Below, piece after piece: positions 8,996 to 15,633 of a DNA stretch of 17,227 nt. The notes under the pieces were generated by a model. The model was not told the origin of the DNA. It saw only the letters and a list, made by a program, of their open reading frames with translations, and made no database searches. The stretch is from Synechococcaceae bacterium WB8_1B_136 (GTDB lineage Bacteria; Cyanobacteriota; Cyanobacteriia; PCC-6307; Cyanobiaceae). The stretch covers positions 1 through 17,227 of the forward strand of contig RGNC01000028.1 of assembly GCA_010029175.1 (NCBI GenBank), in the 5' to 3' direction. Each line of letters starts with the position of its first letter. The first letter of the stretch is position 1. Made by a program: the position numbers and the translations under genes.

Positions 8996-9136
8996 GGCAT
9001 CCGGGCTGCGAGTGGTTCATCCCCCACCGGCTGGGCACGACTGAGGAGCCCGGCTAAGGATTTGGCTCCCTTGATGATTGGCCAATGATTACTGCCCAGC
9101 CCTAAAGAGGCGAAAAGCCTTGGGCTCGGCAATGGC
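8996..9136. other. Intergenic region between convergent genes
   Basis: This 141-bp spacer separates the duplicated P-loop gene from the convergent six-gene run. An imperfect hairpin (GCTGGGC at 9030-9036 with GCCCGGC at 9048-9054, one wobble pair, 11-nt loop) precedes TAAGGATTT and may be a weak plus-strand terminator. On the minus strand a short AGGC-TTTTC-GCCT hairpin near 9109-9121 precedes CTTTA. Neither is convincing, and I see no gene here. Confidence 0.4.
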
Positions 9137-9496
9137 TCAGGCGACGTCGCCGTACTCCTCCAGCAAGGCGATCAGGTTGGCGACGTTCCTGGCGTTGAGG
9201 GCGGTGGGTTCGAGCTGGTGTCTGAGTTGCACAAGAGTGCATCGAGCTTGGCGTTGAGCTCGTCGAGCCGCGCGATCTCGCTCTCGAGCTGCCTGATCTG
9301 CTTCTCGCGCTCGATCGCCCTGATCTCGAGATCGACGACGGGTCGCCAGTTCAGCGTCGACAACCAGCGTCGCCAGCGAGGCAGCGATGAGAGGTATGCC
9401 GACCTGCTGATTGAGCTCGACGACTCCAACGAGGGGGAGTTCGACATGGCCATAGGACGTGAACAGCGTGATCAGGGCCAGCAACAGGCCGGTCAC
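9137..9496 (-). CDS. Small membrane/coiled-coil protein, last gene of the minus-strand run, possibly frame-damaged
   Basis: The ORF encodes 119 residues of unrecognised family. It opens with two hydrophobic stretches (VTGLLLALITLF, then GIPLIAASLATLVV) separated by a short polar loop. A very charged Arg/Asp/Ala-rich middle follows, then a tail with VANLIALLEEYGDVA. The GTG start overlaps the upstream stop as GTGA. The open frame continues upstream of the GTG as VFQLDRQGWITT back to a TAG at 9551-9553, with no usual start codon, so the original start may have been lost. Over 9232-9327 third-position GC is low in this frame and very high in the neighbouring frame, which there encodes a regular leucine-zipper-like helix. 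Two compensating indels are the simplest reading. Moderately sure a gene exists; unsure of its exact product. Confidence 0.5.
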   Translation of the reverse strand: MTGLLLALITLFTSYGHVELPLVGVVELNQQVGIPLIAASLATLVVDAELATRRRSRDQGDRAREADQAARERDRAARRAQRQARCTLVQLRHQLEPTALNARNVANLIALLEEYGDVA

Positions 9497-9753
9497 AGTC
9501 GTGATCCAGCCCTGGCGGTCGAGTTGAAATACCGTAGCCAGCCCACAAAGCTACTAAAACAGTACGGGCGTACCATGGCGAGAGCTTCTGTGGAAGCACT
9601 GAATCTCTGCGCCTGTGCAGCATCCACAGCGCCGCGGCTCGGCAGCCCAAACTCCTGCCGCAGTTCGTCGATCGCAGCCAAGGTGCTGGCCTTGAGCCGC
9701 ACGGTGACCGCGATGCTCTCTTCGTGATCTGGTTGGGGTGGCTGGGTGGTCAT
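9493..9753 (-). CDS. Short ribbon-helix-helix-like ORF, probably degenerate in its 3' half
   Basis: The ORF encodes 86 residues. Residues about 12-43 resemble a ribbon-helix-helix DNA-binding domain of the CopG/antitoxin kind: a strand (SIAVTVRL), a first helix (STLAAIDELRQEFG), the turn (LPSRG) and the beginning of a second helix. After GAV the second helix is not recognisable, third-position GC drops, and the remainder (ending in FNSTARAGSRL) looks noncoding. The ATG at 9753 overlaps the stop of the upstream exported-protein gene as ATGA; further in-frame ATGs at 9759 and 9768 give slightly longer forms. The stop overlaps the next GTG. It may be a broken regulator or antitoxin-like gene. 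Confidence 0.5.
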   Translation of the reverse strand: MTTQPPQPDHEESIAVTVRLKASTLAAIDELRQEFGLPSRGAVDAAQAQRFSASTEALAMVRPYCFSSFVGWLRYFNSTARAGSRL

Positions 9754-10397
9754 TTCCATGCGGTGCATTGCAGGCTCTGGCGCAGCGCTGCCGGCGCCGT
9801 GGGGCTGCTGAGCAACGCCGCCGCCTGGGGAACCTGTTTGGGGCTGAGGCCCTCGATGTAGCGGTGCCAGGCGTTGGGATCGCTGCCCATTGCTGCGAGC
9901 TGGCGTTGGTTGGCTTCCAGGGCGGCTGCATCAGCGGTGCGCAGGCTGTAACTGGCGAAGTCGCCGCCCGAGGCGCCGCGGGGCCGCACCTTGAGAGTGA
10001 TCTCTTCACCGGGCCTGAGGGGCCGGATCGGCCAGGCCACGGGCCCTTCGATCGCCTGGGTGGAGCTGGCCCGCTGCTGCCAGAGCAGTTGATCGCCCTG
10101 CTCCAGCCGCAACTCATTCAACGGGCCTGCCGCCAGAAGCACCGGGGTGGTCACACCCACGGGCTGGCCAGGCCAGGGGCTCAGCAGGCAGGCGCCGAGC
10201 TCGCTGCCGCTCCGGCTACCGCCAACGGCCACTGGCGGGTTGAGGCCGAGAAAATCTCGCAGCTTCTGGATCACGCTGCGGGACGGTTGCGCGGCTTGCT
10301 TGCCCTGGGCCTGTTGGGCAGCGGCACCCACAGCCGATCCCAGCAGCGCGGCCAGAGCAACGACCAGTGGCAGGGTGCGAACAACGGTGCGGGACAT
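9750..10397 (-). CDS. Exported protein of unknown function downstream of CHAT-CHASE2
   Basis: The 215-residue protein begins with a clear signal peptide (SRTVVRTLPLVVALAALLGS, likely cleavage after GAAA near residue 27) and is therefore periplasmic or secreted. The mature part holds a Cys in GACLLSPWPGQPV, a probable beta-rich domain (TPVLLAAGPLNELRLEQGDQ, then VAWPIRPLRPGEEITLKVRP) and a helical C-terminal third rich in Ala, Gln and Leu. I do not recognise a named domain; its position recalls the DUF928-type exported proteins that accompany CHAT-CHASE2 genes, but the sequence does not clearly match. A GTG at 10427 would overlap the CHAT gene by 8 nt, but it puts ten polar residues before the signal peptide, so the ATG at 10397 is preferred. 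It overlaps the next ORF as ATGA. Confidence 0.82.
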   Translation of the reverse strand: MSRTVVRTLPLVVALAALLGSAVGAAAQQAQGKQAAQPSRSVIQKLRDFLGLNPPVAVGGSRSGSELGACLLSPWPGQPVGVTTPVLLAAGPLNELRLEQGDQLLWQQRASSTQAIEGPVAWPIRPLRPGEEITLKVRPRGASGGDFASYSLRTADAAALEANQRQLAAMGSDPNAWHRYIEGLSPKQVPQAAALLSSPTAPAALRQSLQCTAWK

Positions 10398-10419
10398 GGC
10401 GCGGTGGTGGAAGGGCGGA

Positions 10420-12588
10420 TCAATCACGGCGGCTGAAGGTGGTGGCTCCGAGGGCCAGCTGTGGCAGCAGCAATGGCAGCAGCCACAGCTGCTGCACGGC
10501 CAGGCTGAAAGCGAGTGGACAGATGGTGGCAGCGATCAGGACAACGGCGATCAGCCGATGCTGACGCTGCTCCAGTCCCGCCGCCAGCAACACCCCCAGG
10601 CCGGCGGCTGCAAGGGTGCAGAGGCTTAGCGAGAGAGGTGTGAGCCAGTGGCTGCGGTTGAGCGACTGGATCAACACCGCCTGCAGGAGCACACCGGGCA
10701 TCTCACGGGCATTGCCTTGCCAAAGGGGCTTGTCGCCCTGCAGCAGTGCGTTCTGCACGGTGGCCGGCGCGGCAAACAGATCCGCAGCACCATTGGCCAA
10801 GCGGCCGCTGGTGCCTACCAGCAGCAATGGCGCTTGCAGCGTGGGCAGATCGACGGGTTCGACCAGGCGGATCTGATCGGCCCAGTTGATCGACCAATCG
10901 ATCACGCGATCAGCCGGGAGCATCGGCACGGGGCTGGCGGCAAGCGCACCGGCGAAATTGGCGCCTGTGATGGCGTACTGCGTCAGCAGCGGCACCGGCT
11001 TGAGCAGCCCATTGCCAGCGGCAGTGCCCACCGCCAGATCGGCCACCTGCAGCCCAGCTGCTGCAAGGGGGGATTGGCGCAGCCAGTCGCTGCTGCTCTT
11101 CTGCTGGCCGGGGTCGGTGAAGGGGCCGAGCTCACCGCCCACCACGCGCCTGCGGGGCTGGGCGCGCAGCACCGCCGCCAGCTCGCTGGTGCCGGGCCGA
11201 TCCTGATCAAAGAGCACATCCAGCCCCACCACGGGCACCTGGCCAGGAGGGGTGCGCTGCAGCACGGCCGCCAGGGCCAGGCGCGAGGTGTGATCGGGTT
11301 GGGGCGCCAATCCCAATGCCGGGAAGGTGGTGGCTGGATCCAGCAACAACACCGGAATCGGCGGGTGTGCGGCGGAAGGCTGTGGCCCAGGCTGCCGGGT
11401 GAGCTCCCGCCAGCTGCGCTGGAGCTCCAGGCGCCGGTTGAGGAGATAGGTGTTCACCGGGTTCGACGGCGTGAGCTCGCAGGCAAAGGCCAACCCCGTG
11501 AACGCCACGGCCGCGATCGCCTGGCGGCGGGTGCTGCGGGCCAGGCGCAGCAACAGCTGACGCCGGCGGCGCAGGGGCAGCTGCAGGGGGGAAGCAGTGG
11601 GGCTGGCCACGGCGGCCAGCAGCAGGCTGCAGCCCTCAAAGCCCTCACGAGCGGCGAGCTGCTGACGGGTGTGCGCGATCGCTGCGAGCAGATCGCTGCC
11701 TGCTTCCAGGGATTCCAGCAACTGGGCAAAGGCCACCGCCGCGGCGGCAGCGGGCACGGGCTCGAGGAAACAGACGGCCCAATCAATGCCTGCTCGCGCG
11801 GCGTGATGGGCCAGCTGCAGGCCGCTGCAGCTGTTGAACAGCAGCAGCTGCAGCCCCTGGCGGGCTGCCAACGCCCAATCAGCCTCCAGGGCCTGGCCAT
11901 CGAGCTGGCTGCCATCCCCCAGATGCAGCAACCCGCCCCGGGGGCCGCTGCTGCTGTGGCCCAGGTAGAGCACCGCATCCCAGCCGGCTGTCTCGGCGAG
12001 GGCCGTGCGCAGCGCCGCCGGCGTGAAGCCGGAACCGCGCAGCAGGGTGAGGCGAATGCGACCGCTGCGCTGCTGCTGCACCAGGCGCTCGATCGCGCCA
12101 TCGAGATCCAGGCCGGTTTCCGAACCCACTAGCAGCAGGATGCGCGGCTTGCGGGCCCGCACTGCCGCCGAATGCAGTAACGCCCCCTCGCCATCCAGCC
12201 GCCAGATGGGCCGCTGCAGGGCGAGCGCCTCCCAAGGCAGGGCCTTCAGGGCCTCAGCCACCCCATCGAGCCGCAGGGTGAGCGGCGCAGCAGGCAACTC
12301 CCGGAGGATCTCCTGCAAGGGCTGCCAGGCGGGCTGCTGCAGCCAGTGCTGCAGGCCCTGCAGCAGCTGCTCGCTGTAGCTGCGCACCACGGCTGCACCC
12401 TCGGGCCAGGCAAAGGCCGGATCGTGGTGGCGCAGGAAGCGGGTGCGCCACACCTGCTGCAGCCGCTCAAGGTCTTCAGGGCGAGGCACCACAAAGGCCT
12501 CCTGCCGGCCAGCCGCCACCACAAACACCTGCAGCAGCTCAGGAGTGGTTGCCTGCTGGCGGATCAGCAGATCAATGCGGGCTGCCAT
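10420..12588 (-). CDS. CHAT caspase-like protease fused to a membrane CHASE2 sensor
   Basis: The product has 722 residues. Residues about 100-330 form a CHAT (caspase HetF-associated with TPRs) domain. Its expected catalytic dyad is present: His211 in VLYLGHSSSGPRGG and Cys254 in LLLFNSCSG. A hydrophobic segment at about 356-370 follows. Then comes a domain of CHASE2 type (about 375-640), recognisable by VPVVGLDVLFDQDRPGTSEL near 451-470, a LLLVGTSGRLANGAADLF block and GVLLQAVLIQSL. The protein ends in three hydrophobic segments (about 652-672, 678-700, 702-716). The expected topology is a cytoplasmic protease, an extracytoplasmic sensor loop and a C-terminal membrane bundle. CHAT domains are caspase/separase-like cysteine peptidases; CHASE2 domains sense unknown extracellular cues. 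Its start overlaps the upstream stop (TGATG). Its substrate is unknown. Confidence 0.9.
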   Translation of the reverse strand: MAARIDLLIRQQATTPELLQVFVVAAGRQEAFVVPRPEDLERLQQVWRTRFLRHHDPAFAWPEGAAVVRSYSEQLLQGLQHWLQQPAWQPLQEILRELPAAPLTLRLDGVAEALKALPWEALALQRPIWRLDGEGALLHSAAVRARKPRILLLVGSETGLDLDGAIERLVQQQRSGRIRLTLLRGSGFTPAALRTALAETAGWDAVLYLGHSSSGPRGGLLHLGDGSQLDGQALEADWALAARQGLQLLLFNSCSGLQLAHHAARAGIDWAVCFLEPVPAAAAAVAFAQLLESLEAGSDLLAAIAHTRQQLAAREGFEGCSLLLAAVASPTASPLQLPLRRRRQLLLRLARSTRRQAIAAVAFTGLAFACELTPSNPVNTYLLNRRLELQRSWRELTRQPGPQPSAAHPPIPVLLLDPATTFPALGLAPQPDHTSRLALAAVLQRTPPGQVPVVGLDVLFDQDRPGTSELAAVLRAQPRRRVVGGELGPFTDPGQQKSSSDWLRQSPLAAAGLQVADLAVGTAAGNGLLKPVPLLTQYAITGANFAGALAASPVPMLPADRVIDWSINWADQIRLVEPVDLPTLQAPLLLVGTSGRLANGAADLFAAPATVQNALLQGDKPLWQGNAREMPGVLLQAVLIQSLNRSHWLTPLSLSLCTLAAAGLGVLLAAGLEQRQHRLIAVVLIAATICPLAFSLAVQQLWLLPLLLPQLALGATTFSRRD

Positions 12589-13598
12589 CAGCCGGGCAGC
12601 TGCAGGGGCGGCAGCACCAGATCAGGGCTGCCGGGATAGCTGAGGCGCACATCGATCAACGCCTGGCCGCCATGGAACACGAGCTCGATGGCGGTGTCTG
12701 CGGCGGCGGTGTGGCGCTGCTCATGGCTGCCCTGGCTGGCCTGCAGGGTGAGGCCATCGGGCAGCAGGTCGCCGGCCATGGCGGCGGTGAGGTGCAGCAG
12801 CAAGCCATCGGGGGCGGCGGGATCACTCCCGGTGGCGATCATCTGCAACTCAAAGCGCTCGATGCAGCGCTCGGCGGCCAGGCCGCACACCAGCTGCTGC
12901 CGATCGAGCCCTAGGGGGATCGTCACCAGGGCGAGGGCGTCCCGCTCCGCCGCCGCGGCTCCACCACTGAAGAAGGCCCCCTGGGTGAGGGGCTGCCACT
13001 GGGCCCCGAAGAGCTCAGCCAAGGCGCCCTCCAGCTGACCGCTGAGCCAATCGGCCACGGCCACCACCTGCTGCTGTAGGGATGCGCCGGCACCACCGAG
13101 GGCCAGCCGCGGCAGGGCGGCTGGCTCCAGCAGCTGCACCAGGGTGAGCAGCCGCTCCAGACCACCACCAAAGGCGCCAGGCTCCAGCAGCAGCTGTTCA
13201 CCCTCCCGCTCGGCTGCATCTGCACGAGCCACAAACTCCTGCCCGGTAAGCACGCCGGGGAACCACACCACCGCGTTCTCCTCATCCACCAGGGCGGCCA
13301 GCAACAGTTGGGGTGCCGTGCCTGTCTCGGCCCAGGGCCTGGCATCAATGGCGATCTGATCGGCGCTGATGCCGGCGGTGGCCAGCTGCAGCCCAAAGCG
13401 GTTGAGGTTGAGCAGGCGGCCGTTGTCTTCTGCTGCCGTTTCAGGCCCGAGGGGCAGGGCCAGCCGGCGCTCAGCGAGGGCCTGGTGAAGGGCCGCCACA
13501 GCGAGGGCCCTCAATGACGCGGCAGGGGAATCCGCAGGCAGCTCGATCGCGCCAATGGGCAATGGCAACAGATCGGATGGCGGCGTGGGCTCGGTCAT
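12588..13598 (-). CDS. DUF1822-like protein paired with CHAT-CHASE2
   Basis: The 336-residue protein is probably cytoplasmic; there is no signal peptide or membrane segment. It resembles cyanobacterial DUF1822 proteins: LLAALVDEENAVVWFPGVLT and the following QEFV match that family's VDEENxVVYFPGVLTxxEF block as I remember it, and the C-terminal third (DLLPDGLTLQASQGSHEQ, then AIELVFHGGQALIDVRLSY) matches its usual beta-rich ending. The function is unknown. In cyanobacteria such genes typically lie between a sigma-like gene and a CHAT-CHASE2 gene, as here, suggesting an adaptor or partner role (inference). The ATG at 13598 overlaps the upstream stop as ATGA; a longer form from 13625 is possible but less likely. 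The stop overlaps the CHAT start as TGATG. Confidence 0.8.
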   Translation of the reverse strand: MTEPTPPSDLLPLPIGAIELPADSPAASLRALAVAALHQALAERRLALPLGPETAAEDNGRLLNLNRFGLQLATAGISADQIAIDARPWAETGTAPQLLLAALVDEENAVVWFPGVLTGQEFVARADAAEREGEQLLLEPGAFGGGLERLLTLVQLLEPAALPRLALGGAGASLQQQVVAVADWLSGQLEGALAELFGAQWQPLTQGAFFSGGAAAAERDALALVTIPLGLDRQQLVCGLAAERCIERFELQMIATGSDPAAPDGLLLHLTAAMAGDLLPDGLTLQASQGSHEQRHTAAADTAIELVFHGGQALIDVRLSYPGSPDLVLPPLQLPG

Positions 13599-14884
13599 GG
13601 CTGGCTCAGGTGGGTCTGCACCCACCGGCGCAGGGGGGCAATGTCTCCTTCTTGTTCTGGCTCCAGCAGGTGATTCCGCAAGGCGCCCACCAGCCTCTCG
13701 GCGGCCTCCACGCTGGAACCACAGCTGGCGAAGGCTGGGTGGCGCTTGAGCTCCACAGCCGCTGCAGTGGCAATGGTGGTGGCGTGCTCAGTGGGGCGCA
13801 TCGCCTTGCTCACCGTGCCGGGCGTGGTGCCGCAGCGTTCAGCCAGGGGCCGATTGGTGAGGCCCTCAGCCCAGCCGGCCCAAAGGCAGCGCAGCAGATC
13901 GGCTTTCTTGCCGCTCGTGCGCAGTACTTGCGGCATGTGCTGCTCCATGGCGCGCTGGAGTGCGGCATCAATCAGAGTGCGCAGCTCAGTGCTGTCAGCC
14001 CCGTTGCCATCAGCTGCCTGGAGGGAGCGGGGATCAACAGGCTCATGGCCGAGCTCTGAGGCTTGATCGAGGCTTTGGGTTGTTGAACCAGTGAGGTACT
14101 GGCGGATCGCGGTGGCGATGCTCCTGAGCAGCTCCAGCGTCTCGAAGGGATTCCTCCCGGTATCGAGCTCCTCGGCAAAGGCCTGGCTGGGTTGCCATCC
14201 CGAAGCCTTGCCGGTGAGGGCCTTGTACTCCCGCATGGCCTCGTCGTAGCGGGGTACGTACTGGGCGTGCAATGCCGCAACGCTTTCAATCGACGCGCTG
14301 CCACGCAGGTGGCGTTCACAGGCGGCCCGCACCTTTTTGCTGCTGCTGTGACGCAGCAAGGCCCAGTCGGAGATCAGCAGTAGGCCGTGGTCCTTGAAAT
14401 AGGCCTTGAGCCCGTTATGGGCCTGAATCTTGAGCCGCGCCCAGTGGGGCAGGCCACACAGCGCCGGGTTGTAGCTGCGCAGGATCTCGGCCGAGAAGGG
14501 GCTGATCAGCCCTTTGGGCAGCGATGCCAGTTGTCCATAGGTGAAAGGCTTTTCGTTCTCCGGGCCTGTACGGATCGTGAGCTTGCCTTCGTCATCGAGG
14601 GCGTAGCTGGCCATGGCCAACAGCTCAAGCCCGTATCTCTGCTGGTTGGCTTTGTGGGTGGCTCGTAGCCATGCCTCCAGCGCATGACTGATCCGGCAGC
14701 GCAAGCAGAGCAGGGGCTGTGCATCCTGGGTGCTGGTCGCGGCGGCATGGAGATCAAGATCCAGGCTGCGCGATGGTTCTGGGTCTGGTCCATGGAACTG
14801 GAGCAGGTAGCTGGCAGCTTCAGGCTGGTGCCTTGGCCGTATACCTGCGGTCGTGAGCTTGGTGAGCTCTTGATATTGGCCCAT
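13595..14884 (-). CDS. Cyanobacterial sigma-70-like regulator of the CHAT-CHASE2 cluster
   Basis: The 429-residue protein is the first gene of the minus-strand run. The centre (LISPFSAEILRSYNPAL about 126-142, then LKAYFKDHGLLLISDWALL about 159-177, then an Arg/Lys-rich stretch and a SVAALHAQYVPRYDEA helix) follows the region-2-like pattern of the divergent cyanobacterial sigma-70-like proteins that precede DUF1822 genes. Near the C-terminus, LWAGWAEGLTNRPLAERCG followed by TTPGTVSKAMR (about 334-363) forms a helix-turn-helix like sigma region 4. No canonical region 2.4 or 4.2 consensus is evident, so promoter recognition is uncertain; it may act as a specialised sigma factor or as a plain DNA-binding regulator. 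Overlap with the DUF1822-like gene (ATGA) suggests it controls its own operon. Confidence 0.78.
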   Translation of the reverse strand: MGQYQELTKLTTAGIRPRHQPEAASYLLQFHGPDPEPSRSLDLDLHAAATSTQDAQPLLCLRCRISHALEAWLRATHKANQQRYGLELLAMASYALDDEGKLTIRTGPENEKPFTYGQLASLPKGLISPFSAEILRSYNPALCGLPHWARLKIQAHNGLKAYFKDHGLLLISDWALLRHSSSKKVRAACERHLRGSASIESVAALHAQYVPRYDEAMREYKALTGKASGWQPSQAFAEELDTGRNPFETLELLRSIATAIRQYLTGSTTQSLDQASELGHEPVDPRSLQAADGNGADSTELRTLIDAALQRAMEQHMPQVLRTSGKKADLLRCLWAGWAEGLTNRPLAERCGTTPGTVSKAMRPTEHATTIATAAAVELKRHPAFASCGSSVEAAERLVGALRNHLLEPEQEGDIAPLRRWVQTHLSQP

Positions 14885-15019
14885 CAGGCCCCCGCCGATC
14901 AGGAGAACGGTAGGAAAACGAGTTGGGGGTGCCCACGCGGCTGCACTTTGGAATCACCCCCCGGCAGGCCAAAACAAGAGGACGACGTACCCGCCACGTG
15001 GCTCCAGCCACGGCACTCG
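14885..15019. promoter_or_regulatory. Divergent intergenic region with inverted repeats
   Basis: These 135 bp separate the sigma-like gene (minus) from the small secreted protein gene (plus) and must hold both promoters. I cannot assign -35/-10 boxes with confidence. Two symmetrical elements stand out: GGGGGTG at 14925-14931 facing CACCCCC at 14955-14961 (23-nt spacing), and a tight palindrome CGTGGCT/AGCCACG at 14997-15012 just before the plus-strand start codon. Either could be an operator or an mRNA hairpin. Confidence 0.45.
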
Positions 15020-15289
15020 ATGACTACCCTCAAGCTGAGCGCAACCCTGCTGGGCGCCATTGCCGCCATCGCCGCAGGCGCTATCCAACCGGCGCAGGCG
15101 CAGTACTACGGCTACGGCAACGGATGGCGGCAGCCCATGCAAAGCGGCCCGGTTATGAGGCCCACCCAATCCGGAGCTATCTACCAGCCATACCAGCCGG
15201 TGAGGCAGCAACCCAGCTTTGACCAACCACGCAGGCTGCCGAGTCAACAGGGCTTTGGCCACAGCAGCGGCAGCTATTTCGGCTGGTGA
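15020..15289 (+). CDS. Small secreted Tyr/Gln/Pro-rich protein
   Basis: The product is an 89-residue precursor. A typical signal peptide (TLKLSATLLGAIAAIAAGAI, then QPAQAQ with an AQA cleavage site near residue 28) is followed by a roughly 60-residue low-complexity mature chain rich in Tyr, Gln, Pro, Gly and Ser, with motifs such as YYGYGNGWRQP, AIYQPYQPVRQQP and a C-terminal SGSYFGW. Cysteine is absent, and the mature chain is probably disordered. No family recognised. The ATG at 15020 is chosen because it begins the signal peptide; the frame is open further upstream only as antisense to the sigma-like gene. A palindrome ends 7 nt before the ATG, and a terminator follows, so it appears to be a single-gene transcript. 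Confidence 0.75.
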   Translation: MTTLKLSATLLGAIAAIAAGAIQPAQAQYYGYGNGWRQPMQSGPVMRPTQSGAIYQPYQPVRQQPSFDQPRRLPSQQGFGHSSGSYFGW

Positions 15290-15323
15290 TGGCCCCGGAG
15301 CCGATCACGGCCCAACGATCAAC

Positions 15324-15347
15324 GGGGGCTTTTGGCCCCCTTTGTCT
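15324..15347 (+). terminator. Rho-independent terminator after the small secreted protein gene
   Basis: GGGGGC (15324-15329) pairs with GCCCCC (15335-15340) around a TTTTG loop, followed by TTTGTCT. The stem is GC-only and the T-run is interrupted once by G. It separates the secreted-protein transcript from the downstream plus-strand genes. Confidence 0.82.
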
Positions 15348-15388
15348 TGCCACCATCCTGATGACAGAGCGGAATCATCCCCAGTGCG

Positions 15389-15610
15389 TTGAAACGAGCA
15401 GGAGATGTCCGCCACTTACACCACCTGCCCGTGGACCTGTTTGACCCCACCGCAAGCCAGCTGCCGCCGCACCTGACGTCTGACTGCAGCTGCAACTCTG
15501 ACCTCACCGAAGCACTGACCCTCGCCCATGTGAGCCAGGGCATGGATCCCCTGCAGGCAGCACTGGAGGCACAGCTGCAGGCACCACTGATCGAGCCCTT
15601 CCTGTTCTGA
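15389..15610 (+). CDS. Hypothetical small protein, start uncertain
   Basis: An open frame of 73 codons with third-position GC typical of this genome, especially from base 15431 on, supports coding. The chain reads LTEALTLAHVSQGMDPLQAA and then LEAQLQAPLIEP near its C-terminus, giving one acidic amphipathic helix region, and has two Cys in SDCSCNSD. No ATG lies near the beginning: the possible starts are TTG at 15389 and GTG at 15431, neither with a clear ribosome binding site. It sits 23 nt upstream of the next gene and is likely co-transcribed with it. I do not recognise the family; it could also be the remnant of a longer gene. Confidence 0.45.
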   Translation: MKRAGDVRHLHHLPVDLFDPTASQLPPHLTSDCSCNSDLTEALTLAHVSQGMDPLQAALEAQLQAPLIEPFLF

Positions 15611-15633
15611 ACCTTGCGTTGTCCCTGCAGGCC

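Noticed and set aside
9172..9453. A separate 93-residue gene in the zipper frame
   Set aside because: Only about 34 codons in its middle show coding bias; both ends read as noncoding and fit the other frame better, so a frame switch within one gene is preferred.
10648..12132. 494-codon plus-strand open frame opposite the CHAT-CHASE2 gene
   Set aside because: It is a shadow ORF: Gln/Gly/His-rich with no domain, while the minus strand has an intact CHAT dyad and CHASE2 blocks.
15361..15444. 27-codon ORF starting ATG 15361 upstream of the small hypothetical gene
   Set aside because: It ends in TGA inside the better supported frame, and its codon bias is poor.
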